A stretch of 64,000 bases of DNA, from assembly GCA_006937955.1 (NCBI GenBank), contig SSNP01000171.1, positions 141,638 through 205,637 of the forward strand, in the 5' to 3' direction. Shown in pieces: positions 1 through 12,530 of the stretch. The DNA comes from Pachypanchax playfairii (Eukaryota > Chordata > Actinopteri > Cyprinodontiformes > Aplocheilidae). Every line of letters starts with the position of its first letter. Within the stretch, counting starts at the first letter, position 1. The notes below the pieces were generated by a model, which worked only from the letters and a program-made list of their open reading frames with translations, did no database searches and had not been told where the DNA came from. The position numbers were made by a program, and so were the translations under genes.

Positions 1-1711
1 TAAACTTACGCTAATCTTTCATAATGGCATGATGCTTTTAATATGGTGCTCTTTTGCTAAGGAGCTCTCCTTTGACCTCCATTGTGATTAAGTGGTTACT
101 TTATACACACTAAGGCTGCACAGCCTCATTCACAGATGCATGTACACTTATTGTATTGAACACCCCAGAATTAGTTGCATCTTTCCTTGAAATCAGACTT
201 TTGTAGAGCTCACCATTAGCTGCTAATACTGGTCTTATTTCATTGATGGTGACAACTTGGCAGCATCAGATATAATAAGGATGGTTATCACAGGCTATTT
301 ACCATGGCAATAGCCTTGGAGCATGGGACAGAATGAACTTGATGCAATCATAGGCACTTAAACTGCAGTGGACATAAAAAACTGCTGGAGTGGAAGTTTT
401 ATACACAATAGATCTCTGAACTTGACTGTAAGATATTGCATTTCACTGGATTAATGAAGTTTGTAGATCAGAAAAAGAAGACAGTGTTTTTCTTGCTGTT
501 TTCCATCCTTTTTCATTTATAATAGGTAATGCACTTAAGCACAATTCATAAGGAAAATGCTGATTTGTGATACTGAACGTCAGCGGCAAACTCATTTATC
601 AAATCTGTATAATACTTATAGAAATATTTTCTTATGCCTTGCACGATTGTTGTGCATTTTCTTCTGACTGTATTTTAAGGACTTTTCAAATTAGTACTGA
701 TTGTATTGCATCATAAATGTATTTTATTTTCTCTACTGTATCTGCACAAAGTTTAGCATTAGTTTCCAGAATGATAAAAGTGCCATATGGCAATGTTAAT
801 ATGTCCTCACAACAACATGTGACCAGTGGACCCATCAGTGTCACTAATAAACATAGAAAAAGCTCAGAAAACCTAGAAGTCAAAAGGTTTTTCAAAGAAA
901 ATGCAACTGGACTTCTTTCTCTGCTTCTTGAAAACATTTCACCTTTCATCCGAAAGGCTTCTTCAGTTCTGACCATGTGTTGGGAGTTCCGGGCTTAGAG
1001 GTTGTTGTGACCAAAGTTTGAATAGGCTGGTTAAAGTTGCAAAGGTCAATGACACCCTTGTCCTTCTCGAGAGTTGTCTGTGACTTGTTTATTTGAGATA
1101 TAGCAATTACATTTCAGAGTCAGATAGTTATGAAACTGCCAGGGAAGAAGTGTCCAGGCTGCGTTGTAGGTAGATAGAACCTGAATTCACCACCTCTGTT
1201 TAGGTTTTTCCTGCAACCTATGTGTCCTATTTGTCCAAACTGTGTACATTATTGTCCCTAAAAGACTTTTCTTTCTCTTTAAGATGCAGGTGTAAAGCTG
1301 ATTGTTGACCTGAAAAACTGGTTCTCCTGTGTTGTGCCATTGGTCTGTGGATAGGTTGTTTAGTTCCCCTATTTAAAGGCCTAAACACTCCTCACTGTAC
1401 TTGTCTGTGAACACCACACTTCTTAGTTTGTGTTTGGGTGTTATGTCTTTAAGGTGAAGCAGTTTCTGTCTGAGGGTCCTGTCTGGTTTTAAGTTTGAAT
1501 CAACCTAAACTCTTTTACAACTATGAGAAGAAATTACAGATTTTAGTGTTTTAATTTGTTTAATTTGTTTTCTGTCACATTGACTGACATATTGAAGAGA
1601 TTGTTACCAAGAAAATATTCAAGATATTGTGATATGATTTGATGTTACGCATCCCCACATGAAATAACAGTTCAGGATCAAACATGTTTTAACATGCCTA
1701 ACCCTTCCTAT
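1..1711. other. AT-rich non-coding DNA, nothing recognised
   Basis: Unique-looking AT-rich sequence. The overlapping open frames on both strands near 690-1000 lack any recognisable motif and are read as chance. No repeat boundary, RNA gene or exon was recognised. Confidence 0.5.
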
Positions 1712-1952
1712 CAGTGGCATTTCCAGAGGGTTGGCCCGGGCATGAAAAGGATTAATGAAAGCTTACCTTATGCATTGTGCTTTGATTAAGTTTTATTCCA
1801 TTTTGGTTTACAATAGCCACTTAAATTATAATAAACGGTCTATAATTCGGTAAAAACTAGAATTTTTAAGGTTACATTTACATGTGCCTCTCTTTTGAAA
1901 ATCTGTGCCCCTACCTGGCCCCACTAACAAAGATTTTCTGAACACGCCCCTG
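1712..1952. mobile_element. Possible hAT-like short element relic
   Basis: The left end CAGTGGCATTTCCAGA and the reverse complement of the right end CAGGGGCGTGTTCAGA agree at 12 of 16 positions. The CAG...CTG outer bases are the hAT pattern. The interior looks like a teleost repeat I recall, whose ends flank a short non-coding body. No clear 8-bp target duplication is visible, so the family call is inference. Confidence 0.4.
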
Positions 1953-3560
1953 CGAGGAAGACTTTACCTTTTTGGCCCCTCTGTAATTACTTTAGTTTTT
2001 ACACAGCTTGACACAGACTCCATATGAAGCATGTTTGTGTAGATTCTCTGTCATCCAGAAAAGAGCAAGCATACATTTTTTAATTAATAAAGAAAGAATC
2101 TGGGCATTTTTTTTTCTCTTGAATGTATTTGGTCTGAAAGGCTTCTTCAGTTCTGATCGTATGTTTGAGTTTTTTTAGTTTAACTTTCAGGATGTGTAAA
2201 ATGAAAACCTTTTGCTCAAATCAAAACGTGTAACTACATGACAAGATTTTAAGAGTGGTGTGTTTGAAAATGTTAAGAAGTACATCCTGGCATTTTGCTG
2301 AAAAGGATATACTGTAGGACAGTAATGTATATGTACATGCTGTGGCCAGAGAGGAGCTTTCTTCATATTACTGTCAAAGGACATTCTACAGACAGGATAA
2401 AATAACTTATTAACAGACAAAATTGCATCAACAACATGACTAATCCATCACCTTGTGTGAAAATGTTTAAAGAGTTTAAAAAAAAGGCCTACAGATGGTA
2501 TCCCCTGCTAGGTTATTCTAAATTCAAATTTCTGGCTGTTCCGTGCGATGCTTGGCTAGTGGACGGTGATATTACACCAGCGATAGCGGCCATGTATCCC
2601 CCTCCCTCCAGTCAGATGAGATGTCATCAGATTTATGGTTATGGATTACCTGCAGATTGTGTCACAGTGCCTACAGATGTCGAGTGTCATTGTGGGAGGG
2701 AGAAGGAAGGAAGTTGGTGGAGGCGAGGGGAAGGGGGGGAATTTTGCCCAGGGTATACTTGAAATGATTCACTCCATTTGCACATACTTGTCAGACTGAA
2801 TACCACAGAGTCGGATGCTGATTTTCTCTTCACAGCCAACTAACAGGGCATGCAATACAGCCAGATATATCTGCTCTCAAGGTAGTCGTCTTTTTGGCAG
2901 GAGTTACCTCACTTTTCCTGCTAATTTCCAAGTTTTCTTTCAGCATTGCATTTGACAAATCTTTTTTGGTGTTCCTTGGCAACTGTCTTTGTGTAATCAC
3001 CTGACAGTGGTGTTTTGTCTGGATTTAAATCCTCCAAAGTATAATATTACACATAATTACAAGAAAGCAATATTCTTATTCAGGCAGCATCTCCAACTAT
3101 GGCTTGAGGCATGTATTGTCCACTGCTGTAATTTTTTAAAGCTTTCATTTAACACATTAAAAGTGTGCTGTATACACAGCGGAACTCAATGTTTACATTT
3201 CGAAGAATACCAAACATTTGAAACTAACTGATGACAAACTGAGTTGGAATTTCATACGGAATGCAAAATGTTTTCTAATGAGCACATGGTTAGGCTTAGC
3301 TTCACACTGGATAACAACCTCATGTCAACGTGAGTCAGAACATGGATGATCTTTGTGTGGGGTCTTGGTGAGCCCTTCAGGTGGAATGAGCTGCTCATTA
3401 TGTGGGATTGAGGACAATAAGTCAACAATGTTTTTGAGCTTTCACAAAAATTCTACAGAAATGTTACTGTGTTTCATCGTCAAGGTGAAAATATATCAGG
3501 GACCAGGGTGGGGTGTGTGGTGTGGCGTGGTGTAAGGCTCACACTTACCAGCATGTAGAC
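1953..3560. other. Non-coding DNA with a GC-richer block near 2520-2750
   Basis: No gene recognised. The 108-codon open frame at 2436-2762 has no domain I know. The block around 2540-2720 is less AT-rich than its surroundings and could be a regulatory element, but nothing in it proves that. Confidence 0.35.
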
Positions 3561-4003
3561 TAGTGCTGGGCGATCATATGATCGAACCTTGTGATTGCGA
3601 TTATTTTCAGTTTGATCACAGGGATCAGATGTGAGGCTATTTTCTTGATCAAACATGGTGGAAGCGTGCAGGGCCACTAGGGGGCGGTAATGCTCCCTGC
3701 ATGTTGTTTGCCCACAGCCATTAAATTTCAAGAAGCGTCCTACATTTTGTGCTACACAACTGCGGAGAAAAGCAGTAGAGTAACCAATCGAGGAGCTGAA
3801 GACAGCAAAATAGAACCCAGTTTTTTGATCTTTAGGTGTGTTACTGTTTGATTTGAGTATTCAGTGCTGCTAAATTTTATATTTTATTTGTTTTCCAATC
3901 TTTAATTCTGTAGCTACAAATTATTTAAACAGTCCTGTTATTTAATATAAATGATATGAAAAAGTATACTGTGATCATTTTTTTTCCATATCGCCCAGGC
4001 CTA
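3561..4003. mobile_element. Non-autonomous hAT element (443 bp)
   Basis: The terminal inverted repeats are TAGTGCTGGGCGAT on the left and, read inward from the right, TAGGCCTGGGCGAT (12 of 14 identical). They are bounded by ATGTAGAC (3553-3560) and GTGTAGAC (4004-4011), an 8-bp duplication with one mismatch, as expected for hAT. No transposase remains. The interior carries a short GGGGGCGGTAATG-type stretch that I recognise as common in fish repeats. Confidence 0.75.
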
Positions 4004-4033
4004 GTGTAGACTGAAGCTCAAGCAAAGCTTAGA

Positions 4034-4150
4034 CCAGGGGTCTGCAACCTGCAACCCACATGTGGCTATGAAACGACTCCTTGAAACTTTTATAAAAATC
4101 AATTTGAACCCAAGTAACAACAGGAATTGGACAATGTTAGCTGTTTTTTT
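4034..4150. mobile_element. Possible hAT end fragment
   Basis: The sequence begins CAGGGGTCTGCAACCTGC, which resembles the CAGGGGTCGGCAAC terminus of Charlie-like hAT elements. A matching right end was not found, so this is at most a one-sided relic directly after the preceding element. Confidence 0.3.
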
Positions 4151-6770
4151 TCCTTTCCATTTTTGTTTCTTTTTTGACTAAACAGAAACAAAGACCTGTC
4201 TTTAAAAAAAGATGCTTCTGTGGACACTTAAAGTAAAAGTTGTGGCCTTTTGTGGACACTTAAGTTGTAAATCATCAACCTACATCCAGCCTACCATTTT
4301 TTATAACCACTTGTTCTTGTGCATGATCTTGGTGGAGGCTGTTATGTATCTCCAGCAGCCATGACAGGATTTTTCCTGGCTCAAATATAGGCAGAGGTGG
4401 TACCAGACCAGGCGACAGCACATGCATGAACTGAACTTAAAATAGTCATTAAAAAATGGTTAATTTTTCTCTTTAAATTTTTGTTTTATGGTCATTTCAT
4501 ATCTGTTACATCTGTTAATTTGTCTTAGTTATGTTTAGTTAGTAAAGTCGGGTGCCTTTAGTCTCTTCAAGAAAGGTATAAGGTGGAAGTTGATTAATTC
4601 ACCAATTGTATTGGATTGGTAAACTTAAATCACGTATATGTTGGTTTTGTGTTGTTATACTCTAATGACTTGGGAACGGACTAATGTACCCTCGCTTTGC
4701 AGACTCTTCCTGTCCTGCATTCTGACCCTCGCCAGTCCCTGGCTGGGAACTACGTTCAGACCTGACATAATTTTCACATCTTGTCACAACCATGATTTAA
4801 TACCCTTTAACTGCCTAAGTTGTCTGCACTGTTTCACCTGGAATCCTGACTCTCCTCCTCAAGGTCGTTTTATAAAATAGCGGTTGATTTTTCCAGCCAT
4901 ATCTGCAACGCTAAAAACCATTAACGTTACTTTGATAGGGAGGATTATAAAAAAAAAGAATAAACATGACATGACATGCTTGGATACCAAAAAAACCAAA
5001 ACAATATTTACCTGTTCGACGAGCCGGGGGGGGGAGGGGGGGATATGGATGTTAAAATAACATCCATATAGCTGGGGGCAGAGTGAAATCAGGCTGGGGC
5101 AACACAACATTAGCTGGAGGTGGCCACTATGCAAATTTGGAAAAACCCTGCATGAATAACAATTTGATGTATGTTTATCTTTTTTTATAAACATAAAGGT
5201 GGAACTTCATACTTTAACTTTAACTAAGTGGGCAACTTATTGTCTAAATTTTCAACCTAAATTTTAAAGGTCAACGTAACTTTATAGCTCTTTTAGATAT
5301 AAAATGTATTATGAATGACATGTTGTTAGAAAACAGAATGGACATTTTGAGTATAACAAATTAGGAAAAAATTTGGAGTTAAATTTTGGAATGTTGCAAC
5401 TTTATGATTGTCTTTACACTGGAAGCTTATGTTCCAGCCATGCTCCATAAGTTCATGGTGTGTGTAGCTGGGTTGTCCTTTCCTCTAAATTCAAGATTTT
5501 AAGCTACAGTGTGGTCAAATGTTTATAGAATGTGCACAAAGAGTTTTAGATTAATACACCTTGTAAAAGGTTAGGTCAATTACATTAACACAGAATGAAA
5601 AAAAAAAAAAGATATTTAACGAAAAGGGCGTTAGAAAAACAACAAGTTTCCCTCAATATCTAACAGCTTGTTGAGTATCCTTCAGCTACGTCAACTTTAT
5701 TCATCGTGTTTGAACATTTTGGCTCCACTCTTATGCACACAATCCAAATCCTTTCCCTGATTTTTACCTCCACTTCAAAGGATTTCCCTCCACAGCATAC
5801 ACTGACATACTGGGGTCAAAGGGTCGACCTCATATTCGGTCACCGAGGTTAAAAAGAGTCAACCAGGGGAACAGCTGGTCAGGCTAAGTGGAGATTGACA
5901 TCACAGATGAACTAACATTTGGCTTTTGGGATGGTTGGCCTGATATGGCATTTAGTGACATTTGCCTTTCCACAGAGATGCATTTCGAAGGTCAGAAGGG
6001 AAGAACAAGGAAGAAAAAACACAAAGATGGAACAGTTTAATTATAGACTTACGACTCATATGGGACCTATTAGTTAGCTGATCTCTCAACAGAAGAATGG
6101 ACAGTGAGGAATATTAAATGAACTTATTATATGTCAATTATTTTAAAATTCCTTTTTTAACATAGTTCATCTTTTAATGAAGCTCTACTGGAAACTAAAT
6201 TTAAATGTGCTTTATTGGCTTCATTGGGTTTTCCTCAAATGACTTGAAGTGACAGTGCAAGACTGCAAATGGATCTTCATGTATGTCTTTAATGCAGTGA
6301 CACTAAATGGATCAGTAACACATCCTTGTTTCTAACCACTCTGTGCTGTCAGCCTACCTGGCCTGCATCAAAATGTTTTATGTAAAAGGAATCTGTTTTA
6401 ACTGATGACATCTGCTTTTAAATATTTTATGAGAACATTGTCCTGTTATTTTTCCAAAGATTATTGTCTTGAGTTTACGACAAACACTTTCCATTAAATT
6501 GGTTTTCAAAAGGAATATCAAACATTTTGGTTGATAAGGGTTTTCTAAGGCTGAAGCTTATCTTTAGAAAACAGGGCAGCTGATGGCAATTTTTTTCTTC
6601 TTCTTCTTTTACATTTGATATAAATTCAACATGTTCATCTCAAATGAGTTAATATTTAACAATGCTTGAAGGATGACTTAGACATTAGCATCAGGATTTA
6701 AATGAGCTAAATAACAAGCTGCAGTGAGCTGCATACACAGCCATTTTCAACAACTGATTTATTGGTTGTT
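4151..6770. other. AT-rich non-coding DNA
   Basis: Nothing coding was recognised. It holds a G-rich run near 5025-5040, a perfect small palindrome (listed separately), an A-run near 5599-5610 and a Tc1-like tip motif ACAGTGTGGTCAAATG near 5504-5521 without a partner end. Confidence 0.4.
5043..5069. repeat. Perfect 12-bp-arm palindrome
   Basis: ATATGGATGTTA and its exact reverse complement TAACATCCATAT are separated by AAA. It sits just after a poly-G tract and could extrude as a small hairpin. Function unknown. Confidence 0.8.
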
Positions 6771-7098
6771 ATTAAAGACCCACTTCACTGAAAATCATGT
6801 TTTTGTGCTGTAAACATGTTCTTATCGCATTTTTCTGATGCTAGAGGACATATCTTAAAGGTGTCCTGTCATTAAAAACATTTTTTCTTAGTTTTCTGTT
6901 GAATAATTTTGGTCCACAGGTGTTTTTGGCTACTGGGTGTGAAAATGGTACAGTAACTTCTCTTTGGTGTTTACGTGAACCTGCATGTTTATTGAAAAAA
7001 CTGAGAGTCTGAAAACCCTATCATTGTGACGTGACAGTAATTTTGTTCATTAGTATTTATCAGCTTGGCTGCAGTGGGAGACTGCACCTGCAAAGTTA

Positions 7099-7745
7099 TG
7101 CGGCATTCACACTGGCCCAACCGTCAATGTCAGAAGCGGAAAGTTTGCATGTAAAGTCTATGGTGGAGTGCGTCAGACAGACATCAATGGCTCTGCATCG
7201 CTTTGTGAGCGTTATGAGCATCAACTTTTCAAGCTTTTTGAGCGTTTCAGGCGTTGACGCTTGAAAAGCTTTAAAGCGCAGAAGGTTTAGCAAGCTGAAC
7301 TTTTGACGCTCATAATGCTCTTGAAGCGTCATGTCAACCAATCAGAGCGTCTCATTGTAGTGACGTACCTGAATGAAGCAGGAAGTCTTCAAACAGGGTA
7401 CGGGACAGATGGAAATAGTGCTGGAAGCAAACCTCATCCAAATGTAGCTCCTGGAGCAAATGGCTTAACTCCTCAAACTCAGAACACATTTGAAGAATGG
7501 GGTGTATCCACAAACGGAGTAAATAAAGCCAAGCCACTCTCGCTATATAATCCGCTATAGCTCAGAACATCTGATAACAAAGGAAACCCCTCCTACGCGC
7601 TCTTTTTAATGGTCCAGCGTTACAAGCTTCAATGCCTACGCGCTCTGACTGGCAGGCGTTACAAGCTTCAACTTTCAAGGGTCAAACTTGGAGTGAAAGT
7701 TGAAAGTTGCTTGACGTTGACAAAGCTGCCGGTGTGAACGCACCA
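7099..7745 (-). mobile_element. PIF/Harbinger element with transposase relic (647 bp)
   Basis: The ends are TGCGGCATTCACACTGG and, reading inward from the right, TGGTGCGTTCACACCGG. Exact TTA duplications lie at 7096-7098 and 7746-7748, matching the 3-bp TWA preference of PIF/Harbinger. The interior has a long imperfect inverted repeat (about 7207-7323) around GAGCGTTATGAGCATCAA, and a minus-strand open frame resembles the N-terminal part of Harbinger transposases. It is a shortened, non-autonomous copy. Confidence 0.8.
7352..7537 (-). pseudogene. Harbinger transposase N-terminal fragment
   Basis: A 61-codon open frame on the minus strand contains DEVCFQHYFHLSRTLFEDFL, which fits the acidic-aromatic segment ahead of the catalytic domain in Harbinger (HARBI1-like) transposases, where a 'YFRLS..QFEDLL' pattern is typical. 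The DDE catalytic core is absent, so it cannot encode a working transposase. It lies between the Harbinger terminal repeats at 7099 and 7745, which supports the assignment. The initiator Met is uncertain because the fragment is partial. Confidence 0.6.
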
Positions 7746-7960
7746 TTAGTGTAGTTGTTTGACAGCAAACAGGATGGACAGTCAGTGTTGTGGTGCTACA
7801 TTCCAGCTGGACGTCCTCAGTGCACATATTGCCCAAAAATCCAGATTTGTTTAACAAAATTAAGCTCAAAATTTCACTTCTGAGTATTTCCTCATTCAAA
7901 TTACCCAATCCATAAACTAGCCTATGAGAGCAAAGAATACTGTTTCCTGCCCCGCTGTGC

Positions 7961-10798
7961 ATGGCACAACATCTGTGCATGCCAGAGTAGTGAGCAGCAT
8001 GCTAGGCTTGGTTTCAACTGCGGGAGCTGATGAATACTAACTAACAAAGGAGTTGTGGCAAAACAGATACAGGCCATTCGGATCCGGGAGAACTCGGATG
8101 TTATTACCACCTTCGTCATTTGAGAGATTAAAACTGAAAGAGAAGTTGTTGACCTGTTTTCACACCCACTATGAAGGTAAGAACACCTGTGGAGCTAAAA
8201 TATTCAACAGAAACCTCAGAAGAAAAAAAAAATTAATGGAAGGGCCTCTTCACGAAATAACCACAATGTAAGAAAATTTGTGTGAAATGGCTTCTTTAAA
8301 TAAATGTTTCTTGTTGAAGGGAATACAGATGATGTACCGAATAGTAGTCTGTTCAATGTCACAATGTGCAAGGTCACATAGAATACAATCCAGGCTTATA
8401 TTCACCTGTGTTTTCATCTCTGTATGCCTCAAATCAATAATTCCCTGTCTCGTTTGGAATTGGGGGTGGAGATGTTCCAGGTTGAACTTTTCTCTTCTTT
8501 CTCATCTGACCTTTAGGACAGAGGACATAGTGTTTGAGGGAATACTCTGCAAATCAATGAGGACAGCTCTTTTCATTAACCCTTTGTCTGACGTCACCTT
8601 TGCTTTTCTAGAACTGTACGGCCCCTTTTTGCACTTTATCTAGAATCGACCAAGTCTCCTAAATCTCAACACAACATTTTCACCATTAAAATACATGAAG
8701 CTCATAAGAAAACCAACTTTTTCTTAAACAGGAAATAGCTTTTTTCATTGATTTTTTTCTTCTTCTTTTTTTTACAGGGACTGAGTTAATTAATATATCA
8801 TTCCAAAGAAACGATACACATTCGTTACAGTACTGCAAGTGTTTCCTTCCACCTACTCGATCTTGTGGATGCACTGATTCAGGTCTCCATTGTGAGTTTA
8901 TCTGTGGCTGCCAGAGGTTGTAGTGTCACTCTGGTCTGCACAGATCCATTGCAGGAGAGCAAATTAGGCCTGACAAGAGCACAGAGCACCCCTCCGAATA
9001 AAGCATCTCTCTTTCAAGCACCAGTTTTATCACCTGTGAGGATAAATAAACCTGCTAGTCTGCCACAGCAGCTTTTCGTTTGCATGATGAAAACGGTTTT
9101 GAGTTTTACTTGAATTTGAAATTAATTATGATTGTGAAGATGAGTCTGGTGCACCAAAAGGAAACGGTTGATGCTTATAAAGCTGAAGTATTTCTGTGTG
9201 CGTGTAGCATCAATCCGGCGTGAGGAGGCTGACTTCGGAGGAGGCCATTCATCATAAGCTCCTTTAATCAATATTAAAGCATACATCACGCAAATTTTAT
9301 TACAGCCCATTTAATCGGGCCTAATAGAATTCTTACTGCTCATTTTTTAATGTCTGGCAACACAAAGTAAACAGGACAAACCAGTGCTATGAATATTATT
9401 CTTGCTGTCCTTACTTGACTCAGTTCCTTCCTTTTTGGGATAGAAAGTTTATCAGAAAAGGATTTCCGGCCTAAATGATGATTCAGAAAGATCTAGAAGT
9501 TGATTTTAGATTGAACGTTCCTGCATTTAATTTTTTTTACTTCCTGCTTGTGAATTTAAGCTGATAATACAATTAAACTTGTAAATTACAGTGCGTGTTT
9601 CAGGAGTTCAGATTGGGATTGAAGGTCCATTGGGAGACGTCATAATGTATAAACAATATTTCCGACAACAGAAGTGAGAAACTAGCTTATGCTTTACACC
9701 AAGCAGGAGAAATGAAATGAGAGAACGGGAGTGAAAGAGCAGCTTCACCACCAACAGTGAAGTTATTTAGATCAGTATCTCTGTAGCTCTTGATCAATGA
9801 TGTCTACTGAGAGATGTCTATGAGCATTCTGCTCAGATGCTTGAGTGTGTCAGGAAAGCGAGGATTTATTTGACCAGCTGAGCAGAACACCAGCTGGGGA
9901 AACCATTTAAACCTTAAGTGCACAGAGAATAAAACACATCTAAGACAAAAGGCCGGAGACATTTAAAGGATTCTTTCAGAGAGAAAAAAAGGGGTCATAA
10001 ACAAACTGGAGCCAATTCAATTTGGTGATTTTGTTCTGGAGCACATATAGAATGGGGACCTTTTTTTAAAAAAGGCACATTTATCCAGGTTTTTGTTGAA
10101 TTAGATCGATTTTAAAGAAATGTAACGGCATCAAGAAAGGGCAGCTGTTCATCAGGCTTTAAAATGTGCCATTTACAAAAGTGCAGAACCGCAATATGAC
10201 TTCCTCAGAGTCAGCACTTGGTTAGCTCCACTTGTTTAGTAGTTTTTTTGCATGTCCTGTCCTAATATGTTTGGCAGATAGAATTATGGGTTCGGGTGCC
10301 TCATTATGTCAGGACAGTTTAATTTACACCTTCAGTTGTATAGTGCGCTTTGTTTCTAAGACACACCTGACCATATCTTGTTTCGGAGGCAGGGACTGTA
10401 ATACCAAAATACCTGATTTACCAGACCAGAGGGGAAAAAATTACAGAAGATTTTATAAGGGAACAATTGAGTCTGACTAGTAACAGTAATGTTGTGTGCA
10501 TCTTGTTTAAAATCTCTTGAGTTTTAGGCTTCATGTAGGACAGAGAAATAAAAATCTTCCACGTTAGTAAAATGTCAAATTGGCTTTAGACTAGCATAAA
10601 TTTGTTTTCTTGTTGGTCTTCTTATGTTGAAACATGTCCAACTTTCATCTGAAGCACTGTACAGTTAGAAACTAGACTAAACTAGATGTTTTAGTTGAAG
10701 TAATGACGTGCTTTCTAAGTCGCTCTCTGGCTCTGCAAGACATATGTCATTGAGAAACATGTCTAAGACTGGAATGTTGATAAGTGGATAAACTCTGT
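7961..10798. other. Non-coding DNA, nothing recognised
   Basis: Unique-looking sequence apart from short A- and T-runs. Open frames such as 8278-8643 show no known domain. No repeat boundaries were found. Confidence 0.4.
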
Positions 10799-10832
<34 letters not shown>

Positions 10833-10842
10833 NNNNNNNNNN

Positions 10843-10883
<41 letters not shown>

Positions 10884-11205
10884 CTGCATGGTGGAACAGT
10901 GGGTAGCACTGTTTCCTTGCAGCAAGAGACCTTTGGTATTGATTTTCATGTTTCCCTCTGCATCTGTGGGTTTCTCAGGGGACTCCAGTTTTTTTCCACA
11001 GACCAACAACATGCACGTGAGGTTAATTGACAACTGTAAATTGCCTTTAGTTGTTTGTGAATAGATAACTGTCTAAATGTGGCCATATGATGGACTGGCA
11101 ACCTGTCCAGATGTAACCCCGCTTCTCATTCAGTGGCATCTGGAGATAGATACCAGCTCCCTGTGACCTTGAACAGGAATAAGCGGGTATAGATAATATC
11201 TGACA
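10799..11205 (+). repeat. Poly-G-headed high-copy teleost repeat with gap
   Basis: A G run of 34, ten N bases and a further 41 G are followed by CTGCATGGTGGAACAGTGGG and a body ending in an AAGCGGGTATAGATAAT-like tail. This matches from memory the abundant fish repeat GGCGGCACGGTGG...AAGCGGTT. Its internal landmarks are present: a TTTCCACAGACCAACAACATG segment and a GGACTGGCAACCTGTCCAG segment. The open frames of poly-Gly or poly-Pro across the G run are artefacts. Superfamily not assigned. Confidence 0.75.
10833..10842. other. Assembly gap (10 N) inside poly-G
   Basis: Ten undetermined bases flanked on both sides by uninterrupted G. The true homopolymer length is unknown and the gap length is probably nominal. 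Confidence 0.99.
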
Positions 11206-12339
11206 GTGTGAGTGTATATACAGGGCCTTTAATCAGGAGTGAAACCTCTTATCGTCTGTTAAAGGTTTTCTTCTGTTATTGTCAACACCTACAGCCTCCT
11301 TTGACCCAAGTATACTTCTGATAACTAGCAGGACATGTGTTAATAATTTAGAATTTAATCTCTTTGTTTAATGGCTCTTTTAAATTTTTTTTAAGAATTG
11401 GGAGGCAGTTTATTGTTCCTGCATCTTCTTGATCATGATGTATGTTTTAGTATCAATACTTGGTTATTATGGTCCTCCAGGTTTTCTTGTAGGTAATCGA
11501 CATGCTTCTCTTGAGTTTTATGCAGTTTCTTACTATTTGTGGACAGTGAAAGTGCATAAGGCTCCACAAGCTACTGGGGCTCTATAAGCTGAATGTTCAG
11601 CCTCATCTGAAGTGGATACATTTTACCGTCTTTATCCCTTATATGCTTAAAACTAAAAGTAGCATGTAAGAATAGAAATAGCTTGTTTTTTGCATTGTAA
11701 TTAAGCCAAACTAGTTTTTGTAATTGTCCGCAGGAAGTCCTCACATACGTAACACTCATCATTACTTTAGGCACATTCGTGATTCCATTATTAAGTTTAG
11801 TGGGTGTTTTATATGCCTTTAATTTAAAGTTTTCTGTTGCTTCGTAAATAAAACTGTTATTAGTATTAGTCCCATTGTTTATCTATGTAGTTTATTGCTG
11901 ACTCAGCTGAGTCAGTTGCAGTCTCCTTCTTTATATTTTGCACATTTGTTAGTCATTAATATCTAAATTAATTTTCTGTTGATCTTGCGGGGGCTTGGCC
12001 TGCTTTATTTATTTTTGTTTTTAGAGTCTGAGAACTTGAATCGTGTTCTTGCTTGAAACATTTAGAGTACTCATTCAAAAAGGTTATTGGCATATAAAGG
12101 ATTGTTGTTATTAAGATTGTTGATTGTTGGTGTAAAACATTGTGGCATGTTTGTGGATCATCTTGCAGATCAGGAATTTTTCATTGTAGTTTCGCAACAT
12201 TTTGCCATGAAGCTAGAAACAGCCCCGATTTTATATGCACAATGATAGAACTCTCAATCAAAAGATGGTGCCACAAAAAGTCCTTATAGTTTTGCACACA
12301 CAGGCAGGCTTGTCTGTGGTTGGTTGTTTGTGCCCTCTA
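11206..12339. other. AT-rich non-coding DNA
   Basis: No gene or repeat boundary recognised. Low-complexity T-rich stretches occur, for example near 11384-11396. Confidence 0.45.
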
Positions 12340-12530
12340 AACCCTTCAAAATGCTTTTACACTACAAGTTTTACATTTACCCATTCACACAACCTGATAT
12401 GTAAATCAGGTGGGCTACATAGGGTTTAGTGTCTTGCCCAAGGGCACTTCGACATGAGGTGGTGAAACCCTGGATCGATCCACCAATCTTCTGTTTGGAA
12501 GACAACTGCTCTAACCATAGCAGTCATAGA
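12340..12530 (-). repeat. tRNA-derived SINE relic (minus strand)
   Basis: The plus strand carries GTGTCTTGCCCAAGGGCACT, a body motif of a widespread fish repeat, then a degenerate reversed B-box (GGATCGATCCA near 12472-12482) and a reversed A-box-like GCTCTAACCATAGCAG (12508-12523). The order B-box then A-box on the plus strand puts the RNA polymerase III head on the minus strand. It is too diverged to be a tRNA gene. Confidence 0.55.

Larger units (their letters stand above)
6771..7960. repeat. Dispersed repeat 'R1', copy 1, interrupted
   Basis: The segment 6775-6858 and the segment 7851-7960 match consecutive parts of the same family seen at 16.4 and 33.8 kb (shared core TTTTTCTGATGCTAGAGGAC, then AAAATTAAGCTCAAAAT). 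In this copy the two halves are about 1 kb apart, so something inserted between them. TTAA occurs at both junctions (6855-6858 and 7851-7854). A Harbinger element is nested inside the insert. Confidence 0.6.

Noticed and set aside
5504..5560. Tc1-like terminal repeat (ACAGTGTGGTCAAATG)
   Set aside because: No partner end, TA duplication pair or transposase sequence was found; too short to call.
10677..11033. Open frames encoding poly-Pro (minus) and poly-Gly (plus)
   Set aside because: They are translations of the G homopolymer and the N gap, not proteins.
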